A stretch of 64,000 nt of DNA from Pedobacter polysacchareus. GTDB taxonomy: Bacteria; Bacteroidota; Bacteroidia; Sphingobacteriales; Sphingobacteriaceae. The first letter of the stretch is position 1. Every line of letters begins with the position of its first letter. The stretch covers positions 186,001-250,000 of the forward strand of contig NZ_JAHYSS010000007.1 in NCBI RefSeq assembly GCF_019802255.1, written 5' to 3'. Positions 45,010 through 53,932 of this stretch are shown piece after piece. The notes under the pieces were generated by a model. The model had not been told where the DNA came from and did not search any database. It saw only the letters and a program-made list of their open reading frames with translations. Both the position numbers and the translations under genes were made by a program.

Positions 45010-47952
45010 TCAGGCCATTACCGGATTGCCAACAATGGGTAATTTTGCAAATTTGATCACCTCCACACTGGGGAAACCAAAATCGGAAACTACCTTTCCC
45101 AGGATCAGGTAACACCCTGTCCCTCTAAAGGGATAAACAGGCGTAGTGGTTGGGAAATGTGTCGTATCAAAGAAATTTCCGGCAGCATCCAGAAAGGTTC
45201 CGAACCACATTTTCTTATTGTTTTTCATCTGAACTGTTTTCTCACAGACATACTGTCCCACCATTTTGACTGTTTTTCCAATATGCTGTGTCAGGTCGGC
45301 GGTACAAAGATCTCCGCGATAGCTGGTCTGCAATAAATCAAACAAAGACAGGCTGATTGGAAAGCCCAGCAGCTCCAGCTCATGGTAAGCATCTTCCAAT
45401 AAGGTATTGAGGAGCACAGGCAGCTCATAATGTTTTGCCGGAATCTCAAACAATTCTGCCCCCTGAACCGGCCGGATTTTACTACCTAATAAAGAGTGTA
45501 CCTCCCAAAGCAGCACTTTTTTACTTTTGCCGGTAAAGCGCAGCGCACCTACACGAATCAGAATAATTGCCTGCTCTAAACCTATTTCTGTCCGTTTCAG
45601 CAGATCTTCCAGTCCGAGGTAATCCCCATTACGTTTTCTTTCCTCAGGAATCAAAGTGATGAACTTATTTTCCAGCCCCTGGATGCCAATAAAACCAAGG
45701 TATGCGGCTATTCCATTGATGGAAACCCCTTCCGAACTATGATTTACACAAGGGAGATGAATTTCCGCGCCTGCTTTTTTCAGCTCATGCACATACAGCC
45801 ATCTGGAATAAAAGCCCCCATAATTATTGAGCACGCCTACCATAAACTCTCTCGGAAAATATGTTTTTAAGTATAGGCTCTGGTAACTTTCTACGGCAAA
45901 ACTTGCAGAATGTGCTTTAGAAAAACTATAGCCGGCAAAAGATGATACTTGTCGCCATACCTCTTTAGTGACCTCTTCTGCTCTTCCCAAAGCTTTAGAA
46001 CCCTCCATAAACTTCTCTACCAGTTTATCAAATTCCGTTCTGGAACGGTATTTCCCACTCATTCCTCTTCTCAGAATATCGGCGTCAGTACCATCCATTC
46101 CGGCATAATGAATACATACTTTAATCACATCTTCCTGGTAAACCATTACGCCAAAAGTATCCCCCAGCGTCTCTTCCATTACCGGATGCAGGTATTTCAC
46201 ATTTTTAGGATCGTGGTAACTCTGGATATACGTTTTCATCATGCCCGACTGTGCCACTCCCGGTCGGATAATAGAACTTGCGGCCACAAGTGTCCTATAG
46301 TTTTCACAGCGCAGCTTCGTCAGCAATTGCCGCATGGCGGGAGATTCGATATAGAAACAGCCGATCGTATTCCCGGTTTGCAGGCGGGCATTGAGTTTCG
46401 GATCCTCCATAAAGGTTTTCACCTGATGCACATCAATTTTTCGCTGCAGGTTTTCCTCCACCAAACGTACCGCTTCTTTGATATGCCCAATCCCCCGCTG
46501 ACTCAGGATATCATATTTATCAAAACCTATTTTCTCGGCTTCATACATATCCCATTGTACGGTAGGCATCCCTTTTGGCGGTAAATCCAATGCAGTATAA
46601 TAGGTAATTGCCTCTTCCGAAATCAGCACCCCTCCCGCATGAATAGAACGCTGATTCGGCATATCTGCCATCATCGCATACGCAGCCATGATCTTTTTAA
46701 AAGTAGGATGGTCCTGATTGGCGATCAGCTGTGTACGGTCGGTAAAGCTGTCGATCTCTGCTTTAGGTAAGCCCATTACCTTTCCTATTTCCCGGATCAC
46801 ACTCCGATCTTTGAAAGTAGACATCGTGCCCAACAATGCAGTATGTTCTTTTCCATACCGCTTAAAGATATAATCCTGCACATCTTCCCTTTCATCCCAG
46901 GAATAATCAATGTCAAAATCCGGAGGAGAGGTGCGCTGTGCATTCAGGAAACGTTCAAAATAAAGGTCCAGCTCAATCGGATCTACATCTGTAATCTGCA
47001 GGCAATAGGCCACCGTACTATTGGCACCAGAACCGCGGCCTACATGGTAATATCCTTTCGCCATAGAATAGCGGATAATGTCCCAGGTAATCAAAAAATA
47101 AGCACAGAAATCCAGGTCGTAGATTACTTTGAGCTCTTCCTTCACCTTATTTAAAGCCTCGCGGTTATTTTTGCCATAACGGAACACCAATCCTTCCATG
47201 GCCAGCTTATAGAGCAAGGCTCTGTCGTCCTCTTTTTTTCCTGTAAAAGTTCTCCTGTTCAGGTTAACACGCCCTTTCGGATAATCCATGACACAGGTAT
47301 TCATCAGGTTTCGGGTATTATCGAGGATAAAAGCATATTTATTAAAACGGCTTTCCAATGCTCCCGGAGGAAGGAACATATCCGTATTTCTACATTTATC
47401 ATCTGGTTCTACCCTACTTAATAAGACATTCAGGTCTATTCCTCGAAGGTATTCATGCAAACGATACTCCAGTTTATCGGCTACAAATACCGGCTGCAGG
47501 GCCAATAGTTTATCTTTTATCGCGGTCAGATCTTTCTGGTACAACAGCGGAAGTTCTTCAAAATGAATGCCCAGGTATTCATTGGCTTTCAGCGGTTCTG
47601 CATAGCTATAGGGATAAATGATATAGGCATGCTGCATTTCCGGAACAGTATCCGGCAAAGCTTTTTCCTCCAGGTTATGCATCGTTAAAAAATCATTCAG
47701 CTCCTTCATTCCCTCTTTATTCCTGGCAATGCCGATATAAAGCAGTTTTTTATCCCGTCGGAATTCTATTCCTCCAATAGGCTTAATCCCTTTTTCATCA
47801 CAGACACGGATGAATTCCATGATGCCGGTAGAATTATTAATATCGGTGAGCACCAATTGAGTGATGCCCAGGGATACCGCTTCTGCGATCAATTTAGGAA
47901 TAGACATCGTTCCGTAACGCAGGCTATATTGAGAATGAACATTCAAATACAT
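45010..47952 (-). CDS. Accessory DNA polymerase III alpha subunit (DnaE-type, error-prone class likely)
   Basis: C-family DNA polymerase of 980 residues, shorter than the replicative DnaE (about 1160). The N-terminal PHP domain (1-200) keeps VHSQYSLRYG, but the metal-site His usually found in LTDHG is replaced (LTDINNSTG), so the PHP nuclease site is probably inactive. Polymerase motifs are intact: GYYHVGRGSGANSTVAYCL, the catalytic Asp pair in PPDFDIDY and the third Asp region GFDKYDIL. A helix-hairpin-helix/OB-like C-terminus follows. It lies 3 bp downstream of a dinB gene, matching the damage-inducible translesion pairs in which a second DnaE cooperates with a Y-family polymerase (as in imuB-dnaE2). 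Confidence 0.9.
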   Translation of the reverse strand: MYLNVHSQYSLRYGTMSIPKLIAEAVSLGITQLVLTDINNSTGIMEFIRVCDEKGIKPIGGIEFRRDKKLLYIGIARNKEGMKELNDFLTMHNLEEKALPDTVPEMQHAYIIYPYSYAEPLKANEYLGIHFEELPLLYQKDLTAIKDKLLALQPVFVADKLEYRLHEYLRGIDLNVLLSRVEPDDKCRNTDMFLPPGALESRFNKYAFILDNTRNLMNTCVMDYPKGRVNLNRRTFTGKKEDDRALLYKLAMEGLVFRYGKNNREALNKVKEELKVIYDLDFCAYFLITWDIIRYSMAKGYYHVGRGSGANSTVAYCLQITDVDPIELDLYFERFLNAQRTSPPDFDIDYSWDEREDVQDYIFKRYGKEHTALLGTMSTFKDRSVIREIGKVMGLPKAEIDSFTDRTQLIANQDHPTFKKIMAAYAMMADMPNQRSIHAGGVLISEEAITYYTALDLPPKGMPTVQWDMYEAEKIGFDKYDILSQRGIGHIKEAVRLVEENLQRKIDVHQVKTFMEDPKLNARLQTGNTIGCFYIESPAMRQLLTKLRCENYRTLVAASSIIRPGVAQSGMMKTYIQSYHDPKNVKYLHPVMEETLGDTFGVMVYQEDVIKVCIHYAGMDGTDADILRRGMSGKYRSRTEFDKLVEKFMEGSKALGRAEEVTKEVWRQVSSFAGYSFSKAHSASFAVESYQSLYLKTYFPREFMVGVLNNYGGFYSRWLYVHELKKAGAEIHLPCVNHSSEGVSINGIAAYLGFIGIQGLENKFITLIPEERKRNGDYLGLEDLLKRTEIGLEQAIILIRVGALRFTGKSKKVLLWEVHSLLGSKIRPVQGAELFEIPAKHYELPVLLNTLLEDAYHELELLGFPISLSLFDLLQTSYRGDLCTADLTQHIGKTVKMVGQYVCEKTVQMKNNKKMWFGTFLDAAGNFFDTTHFPTTTPVYPFRGTGCYLILGKVVSDFGFPSVEVIKFAKLPIVGNPVMA

Positions 47953-47955
47953 GGC

Positions 47956-49113
47956 CTATAAATCTATGTTCAAGGTAGAGGCCAGTTTAATGGCCTTATC
48001 TCCAAACCGGTTTCGAATTTTGTCTAATGCCTGATACAGGCTATATTGTTCCTGAGATTCACTGTATAAATCGATCTGTTCATGACCGGTTACCAGGTTA
48101 GACAGCCGTACACCAACCAGGCGCAGCAACATCCGTTTTTGGTACAGCTGACGAAACAATTCTTTGGCTTTAGCAATCAATACACTATCCAGAGAAGTAT
48201 AAGAAATCGTGATTTGTTTCGTCACATCCTCGAAATTCGCATAGCGAATGGTGACGGTAATACAGGCAGTCAGTTTTTTTTTCTGACGCAGGTCGAATGC
48301 CAGATCCATGACCATTGAGGTGATCAGGTTATTGATCGTATCTATATCAATTGTATCGGCCTTAAAAGTACATTGTGTACCGATACTTTTCTGCTCCTGA
48401 TAAGGAATCACCGGCGAATGGTCGATTCCTTTCGCTTTTTGCAGCAGCGCCAGTCCATTTTTCCCTAAAATAGTATTCATTTGATCGGGATGAATCTGTG
48501 TCAGCGTATGGATTTTTTTAATCCCCATATCGCTAAGTTTCACAAATGTTTTTTCTCCGAGTCCTGGGATTTTACGAATGGATAAAGGATTCAGGAAGTC
48601 CTGTACTTTTAGCTGTTCTACATTGAGCTCTCCATTAGGTTTACACTCATTGGTGGCCATCTTGGAGACCGTTTTATTGACCGAAAGCCCAAAAGAAATG
48701 GGTAAACCTGTTTCTTTAATAACGATTTGCCGCAGCTCATGGGCATATTTAAGCACTCCATGAAAGCGGTCCATTCCTGTCATGTCGATATAGTGCTCGT
48801 CTATGCTGGCTTTTTCTATTAATGGAACGCGCTCCCTCAGGATCTCTGTAATTTCAAAAGAAGCTTTAGAATAAGCGTCCATATTTCCTTTCACAAAAAT
48901 CGCATGCGGACAAAGCATTTTTGCCATTCGGGAACTCATGGCAGCATGTACCCCAAACTTTCTAGCTTCATAACTACAGGAGGCCACCACCCCACGATCA
49001 GAAGTTCCACCAATAATTACTGGCTTCCCTATTAAACTGGGATCTTTCTGCACCTCCACAGACACGAAAAAGGCATCCTGATCCATGTGGATGATCTGTT
49101 TATTTGAAGTCAT
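47956..49113 (-). CDS. dinB: Y-family DNA polymerase (DinB/Pol IV-type)
   Basis: Translesion DNA polymerase of 385 residues from ATG 49113 (MTSNKQIIHMDQDAFF). An upstream in-frame ATG adds eight residues without family support. The palm catalytic residues are present: Asp in HMDQDAFFVSVE and the Asp-Glu pair in KASIDEHYIDMTGM, so unlike ImuB it should be catalytically active. The helix-hairpin-helix segment (IRKIPGLGEKTFVKLSDMGI) and the little-finger domain follow. First gene of a two-gene unit with an accessory dnaE only 3 bp downstream; no imuA or lexA-like gene is adjacent. A palindrome and a TAnnTTTG-type promoter lie upstream. Confidence 0.93.
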   Translation of the reverse strand: MTSNKQIIHMDQDAFFVSVEVQKDPSLIGKPVIIGGTSDRGVVASCSYEARKFGVHAAMSSRMAKMLCPHAIFVKGNMDAYSKASFEITEILRERVPLIEKASIDEHYIDMTGMDRFHGVLKYAHELRQIVIKETGLPISFGLSVNKTVSKMATNECKPNGELNVEQLKVQDFLNPLSIRKIPGLGEKTFVKLSDMGIKKIHTLTQIHPDQMNTILGKNGLALLQKAKGIDHSPVIPYQEQKSIGTQCTFKADTIDIDTINNLITSMVMDLAFDLRQKKKLTACITVTIRYANFEDVTKQITISYTSLDSVLIAKAKELFRQLYQKRMLLRLVGVRLSNLVTGHEQIDLYSESQEQYSLYQALDKIRNRFGDKAIKLASTLNIDL

Positions 49114-49134
49114 GAAATATTTTTTTGATGTCCA

Positions 49135-49142
49135 CAAAGTTA
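49135..49142 (-). promoter_or_regulatory. Candidate -7 promoter box for dinB-dnaE
   Basis: TAACTTTG on the minus strand matches the Bacteroidota -7 consensus TAnnTTTG exactly and ends 22 bp before the dinB start codon. A clear -33 TTG is not visible at the expected distance, which would be consistent with a regulated promoter. Motif-based only. Confidence 0.45.
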
Positions 49143-49170
49143 TGCTAAAATTTTTAACATTTTTATTATT

Positions 49171-49189
49171 TTACTAACTATATTAGTAA
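49171..49189. promoter_or_regulatory. Palindrome upstream of dinB, candidate damage-response operator
   Basis: TTACTAA (49171-49177) and TTAGTAA (49183-49189) are exact complements with a 5-bp spacer. The site lies 29-47 bp upstream of the candidate -7 box of dinB-dnaE, where a repressor or activator could act. Its link to an SOS regulator is inference from the neighbouring genes. Confidence 0.45.
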
Positions 49190-49356
49190 TTGCAAAACCA
49201 GCAAGATTACTTTATTCAGCAATCGTCTGCTTAAAATTGTCTTTGGTGGAATGCCACTGGTTACTGGTCAATTACTTTTCCCCTGCTAGGAAAGTGCTGG
49301 TATTTTAGTAAAAAACAAGAATTGTTAACTCAAAACACAGCTTAAATTATCATTTT

Positions 49357-49500
49357 ATGAGCCGATTAAACATTATGACACAGCTAACTACAGATTCCTA
49401 TTTTTGGTTGTCCAGCTGTTTATTGATCACCGCGCTGCTGCTCCTTATGCTCCTGACTTATCTTTTAAAACTCATATCTAAGCCAAAGCAGCCCCATTAA
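49357..49500 (+). CDS. Candidate 47-residue single-helix membrane protein
   Basis: Open frame from ATG 49357 to TAA 49498-49500. A polar N-terminus (MSRLNIMTQLTTDSYFW) leads into one long hydrophobic helix (CLLITALLLLMLLTYLLKL) and a short basic tail (ISKPKQPH). Helix, charge distribution and the terminal KPK recall the 36-residue ORF at 9554-9664. It is divergent from dinB and convergent with a GH29 gene, and is followed by a terminator-like inverted repeat. No homologue recognised. Confidence 0.5.
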   Translation: MSRLNIMTQLTTDSYFWLSSCLLITALLLLMLLTYLLKLISKPKQPH

Positions 49501-49535
49501 AAACATCGTTAAAGACATTTTGGCTTATTCATAAA

Positions 49536-49569
49536 AAGGGCCGGAAATCGTTAAATTTCCAGCCCTTTA
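49536..49569. terminator. Bidirectional terminator
   Basis: AAAGGGCCGGAAAT (49536-49549) pairs with ATTTCCAGCCCTTT (49556-49569) with one mismatch and a 6-nt loop. It lies between the small plus-strand ORF and the minus-strand GH29 gene and can end both. Confidence 0.8.
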
Positions 49570-49594
49570 GAATCATTTACAGAAATCAGCTCCT

Positions 49595-51400
49595 TTACAT
49601 TGGGATCAGTGTAATGCTGCTAATTTCAGCCATCGACTGGCCTTTTAGCGTTAAAAGTTTAAGCTGTAACCTCAGAGACTGTGCTCCGATCGCTTGTTGA
49701 GAAATATCAATTACACCTGCCTCTACCTCTTTGAAACCGGGCGTTTCTGAGCTAGAAAATGTATAATTTAAGGTGTTTTTCTCCAGCGCAATACTGAGTT
49801 CTCCACCCGTATTTGCATTTGCAAAATAGTTGACCATTACTTTATACTTTCCTGGGCGCTGAACTTTCATATCCCAATGCGCAGCATCTGATTTATCAGT
49901 CCAGAAAGCGATGGTATTTGGTCTGTTAGGATCATGGGTGGATGCGCCTTTCAATTTTATTCCGCCATCTCCAGTCAGCTGTGCCTGGTTTGCAGTGAGT
50001 ACAATCCTGCCATCGGCCAATGAACTCACGCGGTTATTCCAAACTTTTGGTGCTCCTTTGATCTCCAGCACCAGCACCATTGGTTTAGGGCCTGAAAAAT
50101 CTGCAGGCAATTGCAGCACCTTTCCTTTGTCTGTTGTTTTTACCACTAAGGTTTTCCCTTTAGTCCCTAAGATATAAGCTTTGGCAACTGCATTAGAAAG
50201 GGGCACTTCTAAAGTACCATCTTTTGGTGCATCAAATACTTCCAGGTAAAGTTTCCCTGGCTTCTGTGTTGCATATCCCCATTCTAAAGGCTGGAACGGG
50301 CTTGCAGTAGTCCCATAAATTGCTTCATTATTGACCTTCATCCAGGTTCCGATCTGCTTTAAAATTGCTACTGCCGGCTCAGGAATTACACCTTCTGCAT
50401 CCGGGCCTACATTTAACAGAAAGTTTCCTCCCTTACTCACCGTTTCGATAAACAGGCGCATCATTTTATCATAAGATTTCCAATTTTTATCATGTGCGCT
50501 ATAGCCGTAACTCTCATTGGTGGTATGGCTCACCTCCCAGTTCATCCCCGGTAATCCTGTTGGCGGAACATATTTTTCGGGTGTTCCCATATCTCCGTTT
50601 TTATTCTCCAGGCCATCCCAGAACCGGTTGTTCACCAAAATACCCGGCTGCCATTTGATCAGGTCGGTGAGGATACGTTTAGTACCCCAGGTTTCTCCCT
50701 GTCGGTTTTTTGAGCTAAAATCCAACCAAAGAATGTCCATTTTACCGTAGTTGCTGGCCAGTTCTTTAATTTGTCCGTACAGATAATCTTTATAGACTTC
50801 ATAGTTGGGATTTTCCTTAGGGGGATTCGCGGCAAACTTATCGTAAGAATCAGGGTGCTGCCAATCCAAAAGAGAATAGTAAGCGCCAATTTTCAGGCCT
50901 TCTTTTTTAAATGCTGCCACTGTTTCTCCATATAAATCTCTTCCTTTCGGGGAGATATTTGTACCTCCGGTAATGGAATTATTTAAAGAATAAGGTTGCT
51001 TACTGTTGAAGATGCTAAATCCTTCATGATGTCTGGAAGTGATCACCATATATTTCATACCTGCTTCTTTAGCCAATGCGGCCCAATTTGCGGCATTAAA
51101 TTTTGAGGCGGTAAACTTTGGTTTCAGCTCCTCTGCATATTCTTTGCTGGGCACCTGCGCCCAGGTCTGGATCCATTCGGCATAATGCTGCGGATATTGT
51201 TTCCCCTTCCAGGAACCTCCGGCAGCACTGTATAAGCCCCAGTGAATAAACATTCCAAAGCGGGCATCATTGAACCACTTCATGCGCTGATCTTTTGTTT
51301 CGGCCCAGCCTGGCACCCCTTCATAGGGTTTCGATTCTTCCTGGGCAATTACCCTTCCTACTGTTAAAAGCAGCGTGAGCATTACAGTTACTTTTTTCAT
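49595..51400 (-). CDS. GH29 alpha-L-fucosidase with C-terminal carbohydrate-binding-like domain
   Basis: Secreted fucosidase of 601 residues with a signal peptide (MLTLLLTVGRVIAQ). Catalytic-domain features: FGMFIHWGLYSAAGGSWKGK, VITSRHHEGFSIF, the probable nucleophile Asp in DILWLDFSS and GGNFLLNVGPDAEGVI. The C-terminal third (about 475-601) is an extra beta-sandwich (IAFWTDKSDAAHWDMKVQRP followed by GKYKVMVNYF) like carbohydrate-binding modules attached to fucosidases. It lies outside the main utilization operon, next to a secreted VOC gene. Specificity for alpha-1,2/3/4/6 linkage cannot be told. Confidence 0.93.
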   Translation of the reverse strand: MKKVTVMLTLLLTVGRVIAQEESKPYEGVPGWAETKDQRMKWFNDARFGMFIHWGLYSAAGGSWKGKQYPQHYAEWIQTWAQVPSKEYAEELKPKFTASKFNAANWAALAKEAGMKYMVITSRHHEGFSIFNSKQPYSLNNSITGGTNISPKGRDLYGETVAAFKKEGLKIGAYYSLLDWQHPDSYDKFAANPPKENPNYEVYKDYLYGQIKELASNYGKMDILWLDFSSKNRQGETWGTKRILTDLIKWQPGILVNNRFWDGLENKNGDMGTPEKYVPPTGLPGMNWEVSHTTNESYGYSAHDKNWKSYDKMMRLFIETVSKGGNFLLNVGPDAEGVIPEPAVAILKQIGTWMKVNNEAIYGTTASPFQPLEWGYATQKPGKLYLEVFDAPKDGTLEVPLSNAVAKAYILGTKGKTLVVKTTDKGKVLQLPADFSGPKPMVLVLEIKGAPKVWNNRVSSLADGRIVLTANQAQLTGDGGIKLKGASTHDPNRPNTIAFWTDKSDAAHWDMKVQRPGKYKVMVNYFANANTGGELSIALEKNTLNYTFSSSETPGFKEVEAGVIDISQQAIGAQSLRLQLKLLTLKGQSMAEISSITLIPM

Positions 51401-51458
51401 TTATGTGTTTGTGTTTGGTTTCCGGGTTCCTTACCAACCTGGTTTTTGTTTAAGTTTT

Positions 51459-51926
51459 TTATTTATGGTCATCATTAACTTCCAGCCAATGCCCATCGGG
51501 ATCCTGAAAATAGATTTGTTTGATCCCATCGACTCTTAGTGTGATGCTTTGCGCGGCTCCTGCCCAGTTTTCATAAGAAATGTGACTCGCGTTTAGCTTT
51601 TCAATAAAGGGATCAATAGCCACCACACTGAAACACAAGTGTTCATTTTTATCAAAATTCCCTTTTCCTTTTGCCCCTTGTATTAAATGAAGCTGTCCGG
51701 CAGCGCCCAGACTAAACCAGGTATGTCTGCCATCATGAAAAGGTTCAGGAATCTGGTTCAATTCAAATGTGTTTTTATAGAAATCTGTAGATTTCTCCAG
51801 ATCAGTTACATATACAGCAATATGATTTAACATGGCCGGACTTGTTTTTTGCACAGTTTGTGCTTTGCTGTCTTGAAAAGAATGGAGGGTCATAGTAAAT
51901 ACGAGAATTAAGGTAAAAAGCTTCAT
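51459..51926 (-). CDS. Secreted VOC-superfamily (glyoxalase/dioxygenase-fold) protein
   Basis: A 155-residue VOC-fold protein with an N-terminal export signal (LILVFTMTLHSFQDSKAQ), unusual for this mostly cytoplasmic superfamily. The paired beta-alpha-beta-beta-beta units are visible: MLNHIAVYVTDLEKSTDFYK with a candidate metal-ligand His, HLCFSVVAID, and FQDPDGHWLEV with a candidate Glu ligand. It precedes the GH29 gene on the same strand (58 bp apart), so the two may be cotranscribed. Reaction unknown. Confidence 0.83.
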   Translation of the reverse strand: MKLFTLILVFTMTLHSFQDSKAQTVQKTSPAMLNHIAVYVTDLEKSTDFYKNTFELNQIPEPFHDGRHTWFSLGAAGQLHLIQGAKGKGNFDKNEHLCFSVVAIDPFIEKLNASHISYENWAGAAQSITLRVDGIKQIYFQDPDGHWLEVNDDHK

Positions 51927-51936
51927 GATCTTTGTT

Positions 51937-52395
51937 TTAAACTAAATTAATGTCCTGGTCCAGTCGGTATAAATCAAAACCAACTTCCCAATAATCTTTG
52001 ACGACCTCTCTAAGTTCCAGGCCAAATTTTTCATAGAATTTATAGGCCATTTGAGAAGTTCTGACGGAGAGGATTTTCACACTGTCGATTTCTTTGATCT
52101 TCTCAATCCTAAACTTCGTTAATGCGGTCCCCAGTCCTTTTCCCTGGCTATTGGGATGAAACATGTCCCAGGAAATCTTACCGGTCTCCTCATCTTCAGA
52201 TAAATTGAAGCCACCGCAGCCGAGAATTTCTCCATCTATTTCCAATACGTAATAATGATCAGCGAAATGGTCTAAATAATCAATAAAATCGGCTTCCTCT
52301 TCTGGAGAAAAGTATGCTGGTGTATTTAATCTCAGCAAACTGAGCAGTGCTGGCCTATCTTCAGGTTGATGTGCCCTAATGTTGATATTGTTCAT
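51937..52395 (-). CDS. GNAT-family N-acetyltransferase
   Basis: Acetyl-CoA-dependent acetyltransferase of 152 residues. The start at 52395 (MNNINIRAHQPEDRPALL) is chosen because the 40 upstream in-frame residues do not fit the family. The GNAT core is seen in YYVLEIDGEILGCGGFNLSE, the acetyl-CoA-binding motif in HPNSQGKGLGTALTKFRIEK (a Q/RxxGxG/A variant), and the final MAYKFYEKFGLELREV. It lies 10 bp upstream of the VOC gene on the same strand. Substrate unknown. Confidence 0.9.
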   Translation of the reverse strand: MNNINIRAHQPEDRPALLSLLRLNTPAYFSPEEEADFIDYLDHFADHYYVLEIDGEILGCGGFNLSEDEETGKISWDMFHPNSQGKGLGTALTKFRIEKIKEIDSVKILSVRTSQMAYKFYEKFGLELREVVKDYWEVGFDLYRLDQDINLV

Positions 52396-52975
52396 GTTTA
52401 TAAATTGGTTATGCCGGCTTGGTGATTCGGTAAAAGTAAAAATACAGGAATATTTCAATTCAGCAACGCACCAAAAGGTATATCCACAAAGTTTTACCAG
52501 CTGATTTTCCAGCAAAGTTAGAAAGCAACAACAACCTCACACCGACTAAATAAAGATAATTTAAAACCTATAAGGAAATAATTGTTTCCCACCATATTTT
52601 TAGAAAAAAAACTAAAATTCAGCCTATAAGAAAGAAAATGCTGAAAAACATGGGTACCAAAAGACGCTTTTTTGGAACGATTTGATAGGGTTGGAGATGG
52701 CTATCTGTTTTGCTATTGTTTTGCTATTGTTTTGCTTTTCTTTAGCTCTGGTTTTACAGCAGTAAAAGGAGAGCTAAACAATAGCAAACTAGTAATAGTT
52801 CAGTGAAAAGCCCCAAAGAGGCCAAAGTCAGGAATTAACCCTTAATTAATCCAGCCCATTCATGAGCTTAAAGGATAAAAAAATGGCTGAACAATTTAAC
52901 CCGGATAAGGACTTAAACTGTTCAGCCATTTTGCTGAAAAAATAAAAAGGGAAATACGCGGTGTAAATCCAATGA
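52396..52975. other. Non-coding stretch with short direct repeats, a long inverted repeat and a terminator
   Basis: No gene seen. Direct copies of TTTTGCTATTG lie in tandem at about 52708-52730. The arm TTTGCTATTGTTT (52719-52731) is complementary to AACAATAGCAAA ending at 52788, and TTAGCTCT (52742-52749) to AGAGCTAA (52770-52777), giving a two-part hairpin. At 52880-52932 is a separate terminator. Confidence 0.6.
52880..52932 (-). terminator. Terminator of the outer-membrane transporter-like gene
   Basis: AAAATGGCTGAACA (52880-52893) and TGTTCAGCCATTTT (52919-52932) form a perfect 14-bp stem with a 25-nt loop, 44 bp beyond the stop codon at 52976. On the minus strand the stem ends in TTTT. 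Confidence 0.75.
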
Positions 52976-53932
52976 TTAGTGATCTGTTGGAATCAGAATG
53001 TTTACCCCAGCCTGTATTGCAGTACCGGAAAATCTATTTTTGGCGGCGAAGTTTTGAGTTACCCTTGCCATCAGACCTACTTTCTTAGGCCTGATCCAGT
53101 AAGAGCCAAAACCACCGATACCATAGATGCGGTCGGAAGCAAAACCACCAATGGTTCCTTTATCGTCACTGATCTGAGTAGTATGGTGTGCAAATAGCCC
53201 CACTTCATCCCCTCTGTTGTCTAATAAATACGTACCGCCCATATCGATAGTCAGGTGACTCCCTTCTTTAAAGTCGATGTCTTTTTGCCATTGGTTGATT
53301 TCAAAAGTTGAAGCCACAGTTACTCCGACTTTTTTATTCGGTTTATACCTTACCGCTCCCCTAATGTTATGCGACCAGTACCCCAAACCGCCATTGTCTA
53401 ATCCATGTGGTTCAAATTTACCTGTAGGTGCCCAGAATCCATAGTTAAAAGCATAGTGGAACTTCTCTTTTGTCCAGGAAAGCCATACTGGCTGTACATA
53501 CATATCGCCAAAACCGACACTTTTATTTTTGAAAACATAGCTTCCTGAGCCCGTCTGACTAGAATAATAATCCAGGGCAATATTTGCGGTTGGGCTGTTT
53601 AACATTGGAATGGCCATTATCCCCCAGTTTGCACCCAATATCTTCCCTTTACCTCCGTAAATAGCCATCAGGATAAAAGAGTTGGTTTTTACATTTTGCT
53701 TAATGTCGAGTGAAGTCGGATTGCCCGGTGCCGGATTGATCAGCTTATCTGATTTATCTCCTGCACCATTATAGTAGTTCATATCTGCATAGCCGTACCA
53801 AACTGGGATAATAAAACCCGCATGTGGTGCAAAATAATCACCAGGGTTAAATGAAGAGCCGTTATAGTGCCCCTGAGAAAATGCGGAAACATAGGAAAAC
53901 ACGACTAAAATTAGAGTAAAAAGTTTTTTCAT
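52976..53932 (-). CDS. Outer-membrane transporter-like beta-barrel protein (phenol-degradation MetA-pathway type)
   Basis: A 318-residue outer-membrane protein with signal peptide (FTLILVVFSYVSAFSQ). Alternating aromatic strands such as HYAFNYGFWAPTGKFEPHGL, YWSHNIRGAVRYKPNKKVGV and a final strand GTAIQAGVNILIP resemble the SphA/MetA-pathway transporter family, which forms barrels proposed to admit hydrophobic or aromatic compounds. It is alone on the minus strand. Substrate not predictable. Confidence 0.75.
   Translation of the reverse strand: MKKLFTLILVVFSYVSAFSQGHYNGSSFNPGDYFAPHAGFIIPVWYGYADMNYYNGAGDKSDKLINPAPGNPTSLDIKQNVKTNSFILMAIYGGKGKILGANWGIMAIPMLNSPTANIALDYYSSQTGSGSYVFKNKSVGFGDMYVQPVWLSWTKEKFHYAFNYGFWAPTGKFEPHGLDNGGLGYWSHNIRGAVRYKPNKKVGVTVASTFEINQWQKDIDFKEGSHLTIDMGGTYLLDNRGDEVGLFAHHTTQISDDKGTIGGFASDRIYGIGGFGSYWIRPKKVGLMARVTQNFAAKNRFSGTAIQAGVNILIPTDH

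Noticed and set aside
44972..45115. Upstream extension of the nudK frame into dnaE
   Set aside because: The added residues are a frame-shifted copy of the dnaE 3-prime end; the family N-terminus begins at 44971.
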